64,000 bases of DNA from the NCBI GenBank assembly GCA_948470475.1, contig OX419340.1, forward strand, positions 19,780,480 through 19,844,479, read 5' to 3'. A model generated the notes under the pieces. It saw nothing but the letters and a program-made list of their open reading frames with translations, searched no databases and had not been told where the DNA came from. Numbering within the stretch: position 1 is the stretch's first letter; each line of letters opens with the position of its first letter. A program made the translations under genes and the position numbers. This DNA is from Galaxea fascicularis (lineage: Eukaryota > Cnidaria > Anthozoa > Scleractinia > Euphylliidae). Shown here piece after piece: positions 11,001-26,000 of this stretch.

Positions 11001-14000
11001 TTCAAAAGTGACCAAAACGTGCTGGAAACGTTGCAATCGTGATCTACTAACCAAATGTAGGTACGATCGCCGATTTTTAACTTTCTCCGGCAAAATTTCA
11101 AAAATCGAAATTTTTACAAGGCCGTAGGGGCAAAATTCAAAAGTGACCAAAACGTGCTGGAAACGTTGCAATCGTGATCTACTAACCAAATGTAGGTACG
11201 ATCGCCGATTTTTAACTTTCTCCGGCAAAATTTCAAAAATCGAAATTTTTACAAGGCCGTAGGGGCAAAATTCAAAAGTGACCAAAACGTGCTGGAAACG
11301 TTGCAATCGTGATCTACTAACCAAATGTAGGTACGATCGCCGATTTTTAACTTTCTCCGGCAAAATTTCAAAAATCGAAATTTTTACAAGGCCGTAGGGG
11401 CAAAATTCAAAAGTGACCAAAACGTGCTGGAAACGTTGCAATCGTGATCTACTAACCAAATGTAGGTACGATCGCCGATTTTTAACTTTCTCCGGCAAAA
11501 TTTCAAAAATCGAAATTTTTACAAGGCCGTAGGGGCAAAATTCAAAAGTGACCAAAACGTGCTGGAAACGTTGCAATCGTGATCTACTAACCAAATGTAG
11601 GTACGATCGCCGATTTTTAACTTTCTCCGGCAAAATTTCAAAAATCGAAATTTTTACAAGGCCGTAGGGGCAAAATTCAAAAGTGACCAAAACGTGCTGG
11701 AAACGTTGCAATCGTGATCTACTAACCAAATGTAGGTACGATCGCCGATTTTTAACTTTCTCCGGCAAAATTTCAAAAATCGAAATTTTTACAAGGCCGT
11801 AGGGGCAAAATTCAAAAGTGACCAAAACGTGCTGGAAACGTTGCAATCGTGATCTACTAACCAAATGTAGGTACGATCGCCGATTTTTAACTTTCTCCGG
11901 CAAAATTTCAAAAATCGAAATTTTTACAAGGCCGTAGGGGCAAAATTCAAAAGTGACCAAAACGTGCTGGAAACGTTGCAATCGTGATCTACTAACCAAA
12001 TGTAGGTACGATCGCCGATTTTTAACTTTCTCCGGCAAAATTTCAAAAATCGAAATTTTTACAAGGCCGTAGGGGCAAAATTCAAAAGTGACCAAAACGT
12101 GCTGGAAACGTTGCAATCGTGATCTACTAACCAAATGTAGGTACGATCGCCGATTTTTAACTTTCTCCGGCAAAATTTCAAAAATCGAAATTTTTACAAG
12201 GCCGTAGGGGCAAAATTCAAAAGTGACCAAAACGTGCTGGAAACGTTGCAATCGTGATCTACTAACCAAATGTAGGTACGATCGCCGATTTTTAACTTTC
12301 TCCGGCAAAATTTCAAAAATCGAAATTTTTACAAGGCCGTAGGGGCAAAATTCAAAAGTGACCAAAACGTGCTGGAAACGTTGCAATCGTGATCTACTAA
12401 CCAAATGTAGGTACGATCGCCGATTTTTAACTTTCTCCGGCAAAATTTCAAAAATCGAAATTTTTACAAGGCCGTAGGGGCAAAATTCAAAAGTGACCAA
12501 AACGTGCTGGAAACGTTGCAATCGTGATCTACTAACCAAATGTAGGTACGATCGCCGATTTTTAACTTTCTCCGGCAAAATTTCAAAAATCGAAATTTTT
12601 ACAAGGCCGTAGGGGCAAAATTCAAAAGTGACCAAAACGTGCTGGAAACGTTGCAATCGTGATCTACTAACCAAATGTAGGTACGATCGCCGATTTTTAA
12701 CTTTCTCCGGCAAAATTTCAAAAATCGCAATTTTTACAAGGCCGTAGGGGCAAAATTCAAAAGTGACCAAAACGTGCTGGAAACGTTGCAATCGTGATCT
12801 ACTAACCAAATGTAGGTACGATCGCCGATTTTTAACTTTCTCCGGCAAAATTTCAAAAATCGAAATTTTTACAAGGCCGTAGGGGCAAAATTCAAAAGTG
12901 ACCAAAACGTGCTGGAAACGTTGCAATCGTGATCTACTAACCAAATGTAGGTACGATCGCCGATTTTTAACTTTCTCCGGCAAAATTTCAAAAATCGAAA
13001 TTTTTACAAGGCCGTAGGGGCAAAATTCAAAAGTGACCAAAACGTGCTGGAAACGTTGCAATCGTGATCTACTAACCAAATGTAGGTACGATCGCCGATT
13101 TTTAACTTTCTCCGGCAAAATTTCAAAAATCGAAATTTTTACAAGGCCGTAGGGGCAAAATTCAAAAGTGACCAAAACGTGCTGGAAACGTTGCAATCGT
13201 GATCTACTAACCAAATGTAGGTACGATCGCCGATTTTTAACTTTCTCCGGCAAAATTTCAAAAATCGAAATTTTTACAAGGCCGTAGGGGCAAAATTCAA
13301 AAGTGACCAAAACGTGCTGGAAACGTTGCAATCGTGATCTACTAACCAAATGTAGGTACGATCGCCGATTTTTAACTTTCTCCGGCAAAATTTCAAAAAT
13401 CGAAATTTTTACAAGGCCGTAGGGGCAAAATTCAAAAGTGACCAAAACGTGCTGGAAACGTTGCAATCGTGATCTACTAACCAAATGTAGGTACGATCGC
13501 CGATTTTTAACTTTCTCCGGCAAAATTTCAAAAATCGAAATTTTTACAAGGCCGTAGGGGCAAAATTCAAAAGTGACCAAAACGTGCTGGAAACGTTGCA
13601 ATCGTGATCTACTAACCAAATGTAGGTACGATCGCCGATTTTTAACTTTCTCCGGCAAAATTTCAAAAATCGAAATTTTTACAAGGCCGTAGGGGCAAAA
13701 TTCAAAAGTGACCAAAACGTGCTGGAAACGTTGCAATCGTGATCTACTAACCAAATGTAGGTACGATCGCCGATTTTTAACTTTCTCCGGCAAAATTTCA
13801 AAAATCGAAATTTTTACAAGGCCGTAGGGGCAAAATTCAAAAGTGACCAAAACGTGCTGGAAACGTTGCAATCGTGATCTACTAACCAAATGTAGGTACG
13901 ATCGCCGATTTTTAACTTTCTCCGGCAAAATTTCAAAAATCGAAATTTTTACAAGGCCGTAGGGGCAAAATTCAAAAGTGACCAAAACGTGCTGGAAACG

Positions 14001-17000
14001 TTGCAATCGTGATCTACTAACCAAATGTAGGTACGATCGCCGATTTTTAACTTTCTCCGGCAAAATTTCAAAAATCGAAATTTTTACAAGGCCGTAGGGG
14101 CAAAATTCAAAAGTGACCAAAACGTGCTGGAAACGTTGCAATCGTGATCTACTAACCAAATGTAGGTACGATCGCCGATTTTTAACTTTCTCCGGCAAAA
14201 TTTCAAAAATCGAAATTTTTACAAGGCCGTAGGGGCAAAATTCAAAAGTGACCAAAACGTGCTGGAAACGTTGCAATCGTGATCTACTAACCAAATGTAG
14301 GTACGATCGCCGATTTTTAACTTTCTCCGGCAAAATTTCAAAAATCGAAATTTTTACAAGGCCGTAGGGGCAAAATTCAAAAGTGACCAAAACGTGCTGG
14401 AAACGTTGCAATCGTGATCTACTAACCAAATGTAGGTACGATCGCCGATTTTTAACTTTCTCCGGCAAAATTTCAAAAATCGAAATTTTTACAAGGCCGT
14501 AGGGGCAAAATTCAAAAGTGACCAAAACGTGCTGGAAACGTTGCAATCGTGATCTACTAACCAAATGTAGGTACGATCGCCGATTTTTAACTTTCTCCGG
14601 CAAAATTTCAAAAATCGAAATTTTTACAAGGCCGTAGGGGCAAAATTCAAAAGTGACCAAAACGTGCTGGAAACGTTGCAATCGTGATCTACTAACCAAA
14701 TGTAGGTACGATCGCCGATTTTTAACTTTCTCCGGCAAAATTTCAAAAATCGAAATTTTTACAAGGCCGTAGGGGCAAAATTCAAAAGTGACCAAAACGT
14801 GCTGGAAACGTTGCAATCGTGATCTACTAACCAAATGTAGGTACGATCGCCGATTTTTAACTTTCTCCGGCAAAATTTCAAAAATCGAAATTTTTACAAG
14901 GCCGTAGGGGCAAAATTCAAAAGTGACCAAAACGTGCTGGAAACGTTGCAATCGTGATCTACTAACCAAATGTAGGTACGATCGCCGATTTTTAACTTTC
15001 TCCGGCAAAATTTCAAAAATCGAAATTTTTACAAGGCCGTAGGGGCAAAATTCAAAAGTGACCAAAACGTGCTGGAAACGTTGCAATCGTGATCTACTAA
15101 CCAAATGTAGGTACGATCGCCGATTTTTAACTTTCTCCGGCAAAATTTCAAAAATCGAAATTTTTACAAGGCCGTAGGGGCAAAATTCAAAAGTGACCAA
15201 AACGTGCTGGAAACGTTGCAATCGTGATCTACTAACCAAATGTAGGTACGATCGCCGATTTTTAACTTTCTCCGGCAAAATTTCAAAAATCGAAATTTTT
15301 ACAAGGCCGTAGGGGCAAAATTCAAAAGTGACCAAAACGTGCTGGAAACGTTGCAATCGTGATCTACTAACCAAATGTAGGTACGATCGCCGATTTTTAA
15401 CTTTCTCCGGCAAAATTTCAAAAATCGAAATTTTTACAAGGCCGTAGGGGCAAAATTCAAAAGTGACCAAAACGTGCTGGAAACGTTGCAATCGTGATCT
15501 ACTAACCAAATGTAGGTACGATCGCCGATTTTTAACTTTCTCCGGCAAAATTTCAAAAATCGAAATTTTTACAAGGCCGTAGGGGCAAAATTCAAAAGTG
15601 ACCAAAACGTGCTGGAAACGTTGCAATCGTGATCTACTAACCAAATGTAGGTACGATCGCCGATTTTTAACTTTCTCCGGCAAAATTTCAAAAATCGAAA
15701 TTTTTACAAGGCCGTAGGGGCAAAATTCAAAAGTGACCAAAACGTGCTGGAAACGTTGCAATCGTGATCTACTAACCAAATGTAGGTACGATCGCCGATT
15801 TTTAACTTTCTCCGGCAAAATTTCAAAAATCGAAATTTTTACAAGGCCGTAGGGGCAAAATTCAAAAGTGACCAAAACGTGCTGGAAACGTTGCAATCGT
15901 GATCTACTAACCAAATGTAGGTACGATCGCCGATTTTTAACTTTCTCCGGCAAAATTTCAAAAATCGAAATTTTTACAAGGCCGTAGGGGCAAAATTCAA
16001 AAGTGACCAAAACGTGCTGGAAACGTTGCAATCGTGATCTACTAACCAAATGTAGGTACGATCGCCGATTTTTAACTTTCTCCGGCAAAATTTCAAAAAT
16101 CGAAATTTTTACAAGGCCGTAGGGGCAAAATTCAAAAGTGACCAAAACGTGCTGGAAACGTTGCAATCGTGATCTACTAACCAAATGTAGGTACGATCGC
16201 CGATTTTTAACTTTCTCCGGCAAAATTTCAAAAATCGAAATTTTTACAAGGCCGTAGGGGCAAAATTCAAAAGTGACCAAAACGTGCTGGAAACGTTGCA
16301 ATCGTGATCTACTAACCAAATGTAGGTACGATCGCCGATTTTTAACTTTCTCCGGCAAAATTTCAAAAATCGAAATTTTTACAAGGCCGTAGGGGCAAAA
16401 TTCAAAAGTGACCAAAACGTGCTGGAAACGTTGCAATCGTGATCTACTAACCAAATGTAGGTACGATCGCCGATTTTTAACTTTCTCCGGCAAAATTTCA
16501 AAAATCGAAATTTTTACAAGGCCGTAGGGGCAAAATTCAAAAGTGACCAAAACGTGCTGGAAACGTTGCAATCGTGATCTACTAACCAAATGTAGGTACG
16601 ATCGCCGATTTTTAACTTTCTCCGGCAAAATTTCAAAAATCGAAATTTTTACAAGGCCGTAGGGGCAAAATTCAAAAGTGACCAAAACGTGCTGGAAACG
16701 TTGCAATCGTGATCTACTAACCAAATGTAGGTACGATCGCCGATTTTTAACTTTCTCCGGCAAAATTTCAAAAATCGAAATTTTTACAAGGCCGTAGGGG
16801 CAAAATTCAAAAGTGACCAAAACGTGCTGGAAACGTTGCAATCGTGATCTACTAACCAAATGTAGGTACGATCGCCGATTTTTAACTTTCTCCGGCAAAA
16901 TTTCAAAAATCGAAATTTTTACAAGGCCGTAGGGGCAAAATTCAAAAGTGACCAAAACGTGCTGGAAACGTTGCAATCGTGATCTACTAACCAAATGTAG

Positions 17001-20000
17001 GTACGATCGCCGATTTTTAACTTTCTCCGGCAAAATTTCAAAAATCGAAATTTTTACAAGGCCGTAGGGGCAAAATTCAAAAGTGACCAAAACGTGCTGG
17101 AAACGTTGCAATCGTGATCTACTAACCAAATGTAGGTACGATCGCCGATTTTTAACTTTCTCCGGCAAAATTTCAAAAATCGAAATTTTTACAAGGCCGT
17201 AGGGGCAAAATTCAAAAGTGACCAAAACGTGCTGGAAACGTTGCAATCGTGATCTACTAACCAAATGTAGGTACGATCGCCGATTTTTAACTTTCTCCGG
17301 CAAAATTTCAAAAATCGAAATTTTTACAAGGCCGTAGGGGCAAAATTCAAAAGTGACCAAAACGTGCTGGAAACGTTGCAATCGTGATCTACTAACCAAA
17401 TGTAGGTACGATCGCCGATTTTTAACTTTCTCCGGCAAAATTTCAAAAATCGAAATTTTTACAAGGCCGTAGGGGCAAAATTCAAAAGTGACCAAAACGT
17501 GCTGGAAACGTTGCAATCGTGATCTACTAACCAAATGTAGGTACGATCGCCGATTTTTAACTTTCTCCGGCAAAATTTCAAAAATCGAAATTTTTACAAG
17601 GCCGTAGGGGCAAAATTCAAAAGTGACCAAAACGTGCTGGAAACGTTGCAATCGTGATCTACTAACCAAATGTAGGTACGATCGCCGATTTTTAACTTTC
17701 TCCGGCAAAATTTCAAAAATCGAAATTTTTACAAGGCCGTAGGGGCAAAATTCAAAAGTGACCAAAACGTGCTGGAAACGTTGCAATCGTGATCTACTAA
17801 CCAAATGTAGGTACGATCGCCGATTTTTAACTTTCTCCGGCAAAATTTCAAAAATCGAAATTTTTACAAGGCCGTAGGGGCAAAATTCAAAAGTGACCAA
17901 AACGTGCTGGAAACGTTGCAATCGTGATCTACTAACCAAATGTAGGTACGATCGCCGATTTTTAACTTTCTCCGGCAAAATTTCAAAAATCGAAATTTTT
18001 ACAAGGCCGTAGGGGCAAAATTCAAAAGTGACCAAAACGTGCTGGAAACGTTGCAATCGTGATCTACTAACCAAATGTAGGTACGATCGCCGATTTTTAA
18101 CTTTCTCCGGCAAAATTTCAAAAATCGAAATTTTTACAAGGCCGTAGGGGCAAAATTCAAAAGTGACCAAAACGTGCTGGAAACGTTGCAATCGTGATCT
18201 ACTAACCAAATGTAGGTACGATCGCCGATTTTTAACTTTCTCCGGCAAAATTTCAAAAATCGAAATTTTTACAAGGCCGTAGGGGCAAAATTCAAAAGTG
18301 ACCAAAACGTGCTGGAAACGTTGCAATCGTGATCTACTAACCAAATGTAGGTACGATCGCCGATTTTTAACTTTCTCCGGCAAAATTTCAAAAATCGAAA
18401 TTTTTACAAGGCCGTAGGGGCAAAATTCAAAAGTGACCAAAACGTGCTGGAAACGTTGCAATCGTGATCTACTAACCAAATGTAGGTACGATCGCCGATT
18501 TTTAACTTTCTCCGGCAAAATTTCAAAAATCGAAATTTTTACAAGGCCGTAGGGGCAAAATTCAAAAGTGACCAAAACGTGCTGGAAACGTTGCAATCGT
18601 GATCTACTAACCAAATGTAGGTACGATCGCCGATTTTTAACTTTCTCCGGCAAAATTTCAAAAATCGAAATTTTTACAAGGCCGTAGGGGCAAAATTCAA
18701 AAGTGACCAAAACGTGCTGGAAACGTTGCAATCGTGATCTACTAACCAAATGTAGGTACGATCGCCGATTTTTAACTTTCTCCGGCAAAATTTCAAAAAT
18801 CGAAATTTTTACAAGGCCGTAGGGGCAAAATTCAAAAGTGACCAAAACGTGCTGGAAACGTTGCAATCGTGATCTACTAACCAAATGTAGGTACGATCGC
18901 CGATTTTTAACTTTCTCCGGCAAAATTTCAAAAATCGAAATTTTTACAAGGCCGTAGGGGCAAAATTCAAAAGTGACCAAAACGTGCTGGAAACGTTGCA
19001 ATCGTGATCTACTAACCAAATGTAGGTACGATCGCCGATTTTTAACTTTCTCCGGCAAAATTTCAAAAATCGAAATTTTTACAAGGCCGTAGGGGCAAAA
19101 TTCAAAAGTGACCAAAACGTGCTGGAAACGTTGCAATCGTGATCTACTAACCAAATGTAGGTACGATCGCCGATTTTTAACTTTCTCCGGCAAAATTTCA
19201 AAAATCGAAATTTTTACAAGGCCGTAGGGGCAAAATTCAAAAGTGACCAAAACGTGCTGGAAACGTTGCAATCGTGATCTCCTAACCAAATGTAGGTACG
19301 ATCGCCGATTTTTAACTTTCTCCGGCAAAATTTCAAAAATCGAAATTTTTACAAGGCCGTAGGGGCAAAATTCAAAAGTGACCAAAACGTGCTGGAAACG
19401 TTGCAATCGTGATCTACTAACCAAATGTAGGTACGATCGCCGATTTTTAACTTTCTCCGGCAAAATTTCAAAAATCGAAATTTTTACAAGGCCGTAGGGG
19501 CAAAATTCAAAAGTGACCAAAACGTGCTGGAAACGTTGCAATCGTGATCTACTAACCAAATGTAGGTACGATCGCCGATTTTTAACTTTCTCCGGCAAAA
19601 TTTCAAAAATCGAAATTTTTACAAGGCCGTAGGGGCAAAATTCAAAAGTGACCAAAACGTGCTGGAAACGTTGCAATCGTGATCTACTAACCAAATGTAG
19701 GTACGATCGCCGATTTTTAACTTTCTCCGGCAAAATTTCAAAAATCGAAATTTTTACAAGGCCGTAGGGGCAAAATTCAAAAGTGACCAAAACGTGCTGG
19801 AAACGTTGCAATCGTGATCTACTAACCAAATGTAGGTACGATCGCCGATTTTTAACTTTCTCCGGCAAAATTTCAAAAATCGAAATTTTTACAAGGCCGT
19901 AGGGGCAAAATTCAAAAGTGACCAAAACGTGCTGGAAACGTTGCAATCGTGATCTACTAACCAAATGTAGGTACGATCGCCGATTTTTAACTTTCTCCGG

Positions 20001-23000
20001 CAAAATTTCAAAAATCGAAATTTTTACAAGGCCGTAGGGGCAAAATTCAAAAGTGACCAAAACGTGCTGGAAACGTTGCAATCGTGATCTACTAACCAAA
20101 TGTAGGTACGATCGCCGATTTTTAACTTTCTCCGGCAAAATTTCAAAAATCGAAATTTTTACAAGGCCGTAGGGGCAAAATTCAAAAGTGACCAAAACGT
20201 GCTGGAAACGTTGCAATCGTGATCTACTAACCAAATGTAGGTACGATCGCCGATTTTTAACTTTCTCCGGCAAAATTTCAAAAATCGAAATTTTTACAAG
20301 GCCGTAGGGGCAAAATTCAAAAGTGACCAAAACGTGCTGGAAACGTTGCAATCGTGATCTACTAACCAAATGTAGGTACGATCGCCGATTTTTAACTTTC
20401 TCCGGCAAAATTTCAAAAATCGAAATTTTTACAAGGCCGTAGGGGCAAAATTCAAAAGTGACCAAAACGTGCTGGAAACGTTGCAATCGTGATCTACTAA
20501 CCAAATGTAGGTACGATCGCCGATTTTTAACTTTCTCCGGCAAAATTTCAAAAATCGAAATTTTTACAAGGCCGTAGGGGCAAAATTCAAAAGTGACCAA
20601 AACGTGCTGGAAACGTTGCAATCGTGATCTACTAACCAAATGTAGGTACGATCGCCGATTTTTAACTTTCTCCGGCAAAATTTCAAAAATCGAAATTTTT
20701 ACAAGGCCGTAGGGGCAAAATTCAAAAGTGACCAAAACGTGCTGGAAACGTTGCAATCGTGATCTACTAACCAAATGTAGGTACGATCGCCGATTTTTAA
20801 CTTTCTCCGGCAAAATTTCAAAAATCGAAATTTTTACAAGGCCGTAGGGGCAAAATTCAAAAGTGACCAAAACGTGCTGGAAACGTTGCAATCGTGATCT
20901 ACTAACCAAATGTAGGTACGATCGCCGATTTTTAACTTTCTCCGGCAAAATTTCAAAAATCGAAATTTTTACAAGGCCGTAGGGGCAAAATTCAAAAGTG
21001 ACCAAAACGTGCTGGAAACGTTGCAATCGTGATCTACTAACCAAATGTAGGTACGATCGCCGATTTTTAACTTTCTCCGGCAAAATTTCAAAAATCGAAA
21101 TTTTTACAAGGCCGTAGGGGCAAAATTCAAAAGTGACCAAAACGTGCTGGAAACGTTGCAATCGTGATCTACTAACCAAATGTAGGTACGATCGCCGATT
21201 TTTAACTTTCTCCGGCAAAATTTCAAAAATCGAAATTTTTACAAGGCCGTAGGGGCAAAATTCAAAAGTGACCAAAACGTGCTGGAAACGTTGCAATCGT
21301 GATCTACTAACCAAATGTAGGTACGATCGCCGATTTTTAACTTTCTCCGGCAAAATTTCAAAAATCGAAATTTTTACAAGGCCGTAGGGGCAAAATTCAA
21401 AAGTGACCAAAACGTGCTGGAAACGTTGCAATCGTGATCTACTAACCAAATGTAGGTACGATCGCCGATTTTTAACTTTCTCCGGCAAAATTTCAAAAAT
21501 CGAAATTTTTACAAGGCCGTAGGGGCAAAATTCAAAAGTGACCAAAACGTGCTGGAAACGTTGCAATCGTGATCTACTAACCAAATGTAGGTACGATCGC
21601 CGATTTTTAACTTTCTCCGGCAAAATTTCAAAAATCGAAATTTTTACAAGGCCGTAGGGGCAAAATTCAAAAGTGACCAAAACGTGCTGGAAACGTTGCA
21701 ATCGTGATCTACTAACCAAATGTAGGTACGATCGCCGATTTTTAACTTTCTCCGGCAAAATTTCAAAAATCGAAATTTTTACAAGGCCGTAGGGGCAAAA
21801 TTCAAAAGTGACCAAAACGTGCTGGAAACGTTGCAATCGTGATCTACTAACCAAATGTAGGTACGATCGCCGATTTTTAACTTTCTCCGGCAAAATTTCA
21901 AAAATCGAAATTTTTACAAGGCCGTAGGGGCAAAATTCAAAAGTGACCAAAACGTGCTGGAAACGTTGCAATCGTGATCTACTAACCAAATGTAGGTACG
22001 ATCGCCGATTTTTAACTTTCTCCGGCAAAATTTCAAAAATCGAAATTTTTACAAGGCCGTAGGGGCAAAATTCAAAAGTGACCAAAACGTGCTGGAAACG
22101 TTGCAATCGTGATCTACTAACCAAATGTAGGTACGATCGCCGATTTTTAACTTTCTCCGGCAAAATTTCAAAAATCGAAATTTTTACAAGGCCGTAGGGG
22201 CAAAATTCAAAAGTGACCAAAACGTGCTGGAAACGTTGCAATCGTGATCTACTAACCAAATGTAGGTACGATCGCCGATTTTTAACTTTCTCCGGCAAAA
22301 TTTCAAAAATCGAAATTTTTACAAGGCCGTAGGGGCAAAATTCAAAAGTGACCAAAACGTGCTGGAAACGTTGCAATCGTGATCTACTAACCAAATGTAG
22401 GTACGATCGCCGATTTTTAACTTTCTCCGGCAAAATTTCAAAAATCGAAATTTTTACAAGGCCGTAGGGGCAAAATTCAAAAGTGACCAAAACGTGCTGG
22501 AAACGTTGCAATCGTGATCTACTAACCAAATGTAGGTACGATCGCCGATTTTTAACTTTCTCCGGCAAAATTTCAAAAATCGAAATTTTTACAAGGCCGT
22601 AGGGGCAAAATTCAAAAGTGACCAAAACGTGCTGGAAACGTTGCAATCGTGATCTACTAACCAAATGTAGGTACGATCGCCGATTTTTAACTTTCTCCGG
22701 CAAAATTTCAAAAATCGAAATTTTTACAAGGCCGTAGGGGCAAAATTCAAAAGTGACCAAAACGTGCTGGAAACGTTGCAATCGTGATCTACTAACCAAA
22801 TGTAGGTACGATCGCCGATTTTTAACTTTCTCCGGCAAAATTTCAAAAATCGAAATTTTTACAAGGCCGTAGGGGCAAAATTCAAAAGTGACCAAAACGT
22901 GCTGGAAACGTTGCAATCGTGATCTACTAACCAAATGTAGGTACGATCGCCGATTTTTAACTTTCTCCGGCAAAATTTCAAAAATCGAAATTTTTACAAG

Positions 23001-26000
23001 GCCGTAGGGGCAAAATTCAAAAGTGACCAAAACGTGCTGGAAACGTTGCAATCGTGATCTACTAACCAAATGTAGGTACGATCGCCGATTTTTAACTTTC
23101 TCCGGCAAAATTTCAAAAATCGAAATTTTTACAAGGCCGTAGGGGCAAAATTCAAAAGTGACCAAAACGTGCTGGAAACGTTGCAATCGTGATCTACTAA
23201 CCAAATGTAGGTACGATCGCCGATTTTTAACTTTCTCCGGCAAAATTTCAAAAATCGAAATTTTTACAAGGCCGTAGGGGCAAAATTCAAAAGTGACCAA
23301 AACGTGCTGGAAACGTTGCAATCGTGATCTACTAACCAAATGTAGGTACGATCGCCGATTTTTAACTTTCTCCGGCAAAATTTCAAAAATCGAAATTTTT
23401 ACAAGGCCGTAGGGGCAAAATTCAAAAGTGACCAAAACGTGCTGGAAACGTTGCAATCGTGATCTACTAACCAAATGTAGGTACGATCGCCGATTTTTAA
23501 CTTTCTCCGGCAAAATTTCAAAAATCGAAATTTTTACAAGGCCGTAGGGGCAAAATTCAAAAGTGACCAAAACGTGCTGGAAACGTTGCAATCGTGATCT
23601 ACTAACCAAATGTAGGTACGATCGCCGATTTTTAACTTTCTCCGGCAAAATTTCAAAAATCGAAATTTTTACAAGGCCGTAGGGGCAAAATTCAAAAGTG
23701 ACCAAAACGTGCTGGAAACGTTGCAATCGTGATCTACTAACCAAATGTAGGTACGATCGCCGATTTTTAACTTTCTCCGGCAAAATTTCAAAAATCGAAA
23801 TTTTTACAAGGCCGTAGGGGCAAAATTCAAAAGTGACCAAAACGTGCTGGAAACGTTGCAATCGTGATCTACTAACCAAATGTAGGTACGATCGCCGATT
23901 TTTAACTTTCTCCGGCAAAATTTCAAAAATCGAAATTTTTACAAGGCCGTAGGGGCAAAATTCAAAAGTGACCAAAACGTGCTGGAAACGTTGCAATCGT
24001 GATCTACTAACCAAATGTAGGTACGATCGCCGATTTTTAACTTTCTCCGGCAAAATTTCAAAAATCGAAATTTTTACAAGGCCGTAGGGGCAAAATTCAA
24101 AAGTGACCAAAACGTGCTGGAAACGTTGCAATCGTGATCTACTAACCAAATGTAGGTACGATCGCCGATTTTTAACTTTCTCCGGCAAAATTTCAAAAAT
24201 CGAAATTTTTACAAGGCCGTAGGGGCAAAATTCAAAAGTGACCAAAACGTGCTGGAAACGTTGCAATCGTGATCTACTAACCAAATGTAGGTACGATCGC
24301 CGATTTTTAACTTTCTCCGGCAAAATTTCAAAAATCGAAATTTTTACAAGGCCGTAGGGGCAAAATTCAAAAGTGACCAAAACGTGCTGGAAACGTTGCA
24401 ATCGTGATCTACTAACCAAATGTAGGTACGATCGCCGATTTTTAACTTTCTCCGGCAAAATTTCAAAAATCGAAATTTTTACAAGGCCGTAGGGGCAAAA
24501 TTCAAAAGTGACCAAAACGTGCTGGAAACGTTGCAATCGTGATCTACTAACCAAATGTAGGTACGATCGCCGATTTTTAACTTTCTCCGGCAAAATTTCA
24601 AAAATCGAAATTTTTACAAGGCCGTAGGGGCAAAATTCAAAAGTGACCAAAACGTGCTGGAAACGTTGCAATCGTGATCTACTAACCAAATGTAGGTACG
24701 ATCGCCGATTTTTAACTTTCTCCGGCAAAATTTCAAAAATCGAAATTTTTACAAGGCCGTAGGGGCAAAATTCAAAAGTGACCAAAACGTGCTGGAAACG
24801 TTGCAATCGTGATCTACTAACCAAATGTAGGTACGATCGCCGATTTTTAACTTTCTCCGGCAAAATTTCAAAAATCGAAATTTTTACAAGGCCGTAGGGG
24901 CAAAATTCAAAAGTGACCAAAACGTGCTGGAAACGTTGCAATCGTGATCTACTAACCAAATGTAGGTACGATCGCCGATTTTTAACTTTCTCCGGCAAAA
25001 TTTCAAAAATCGAAATTTTTACAAGGCCGTAGGGGCAAAATTCAAAAGTGACCAAAACGTGCTGGAAACGTTGCAATCGTGATCTACTAACCAAATGTAG
25101 GTACGATCGCCGATTTTTAACTTTCTCCGGCAAAATTTCAAAAATCGAAATTTTTACAAGGCCGTAGGGGCAAAATTCAAAAGTGACCAAAACGTGCTGG
25201 AAACGTTGCAATCGTGATCTACTAACCAAATGTAGGTACGATCGCCGATTTTTAACTTTCTCCGGCAAAATTTCAAAAATCGAAATTTTTACAAGGCCGT
25301 AGGGGCAAAATTCAAAAGTGACCAAAACGTGCTGGAAACGTTGCAATCGTGATCTACTAACCAAATGTAGGTACGATCGCCGATTTTTAACTTTCTCCGG
25401 CAAAATTTCAAAAATCGAAATTTTTACAAGGCCGTAGGGGCAAAATTCAAAAGTGACCAAAACGTGCTGGAAACGTTGCAATCGTGATCTACTAACCAAA
25501 TGTAGGTACGATCGCCGATTTTTAACTTTCTCCGGCAAAATTTCAAAAATCGAAATTTTTACAAGGCCGTAGGGGCAAAATTCAAAAGTGACCAAAACGT
25601 GCTGGAAACGTTGCAATCGTGATCTACTAACCAAATGTAGGTACGATCGCCGATTTTTAACTTTCTCCGGCAAAATTTCAAAAATCGAAATTTTTACAAG
25701 GCCGTAGGGGCAAAATTCAAAAGTGACCAAAACGTGCTGGAAACGTTGCAATCGTGATCTACTAACCAAATGTAGGTACGATCGCCGATTTTTAACTTTC
25801 TCCGGCAAAATTTCAAAAATCGAAATTTTTACAAGGCCGTAGGGGCAAAATTCAAAAGTGACCAAAACGTGCTGGAAACGTTGCAATCGTGATCTACTAA
25901 CCAAATGTAGGTACGATCGCCGATTTTTAACTTTCTCCGGCAAAATTTCAAAAATCGAAATTTTTACAAGGCCGTAGGGGCAAAATTCAAAAGTGACCAA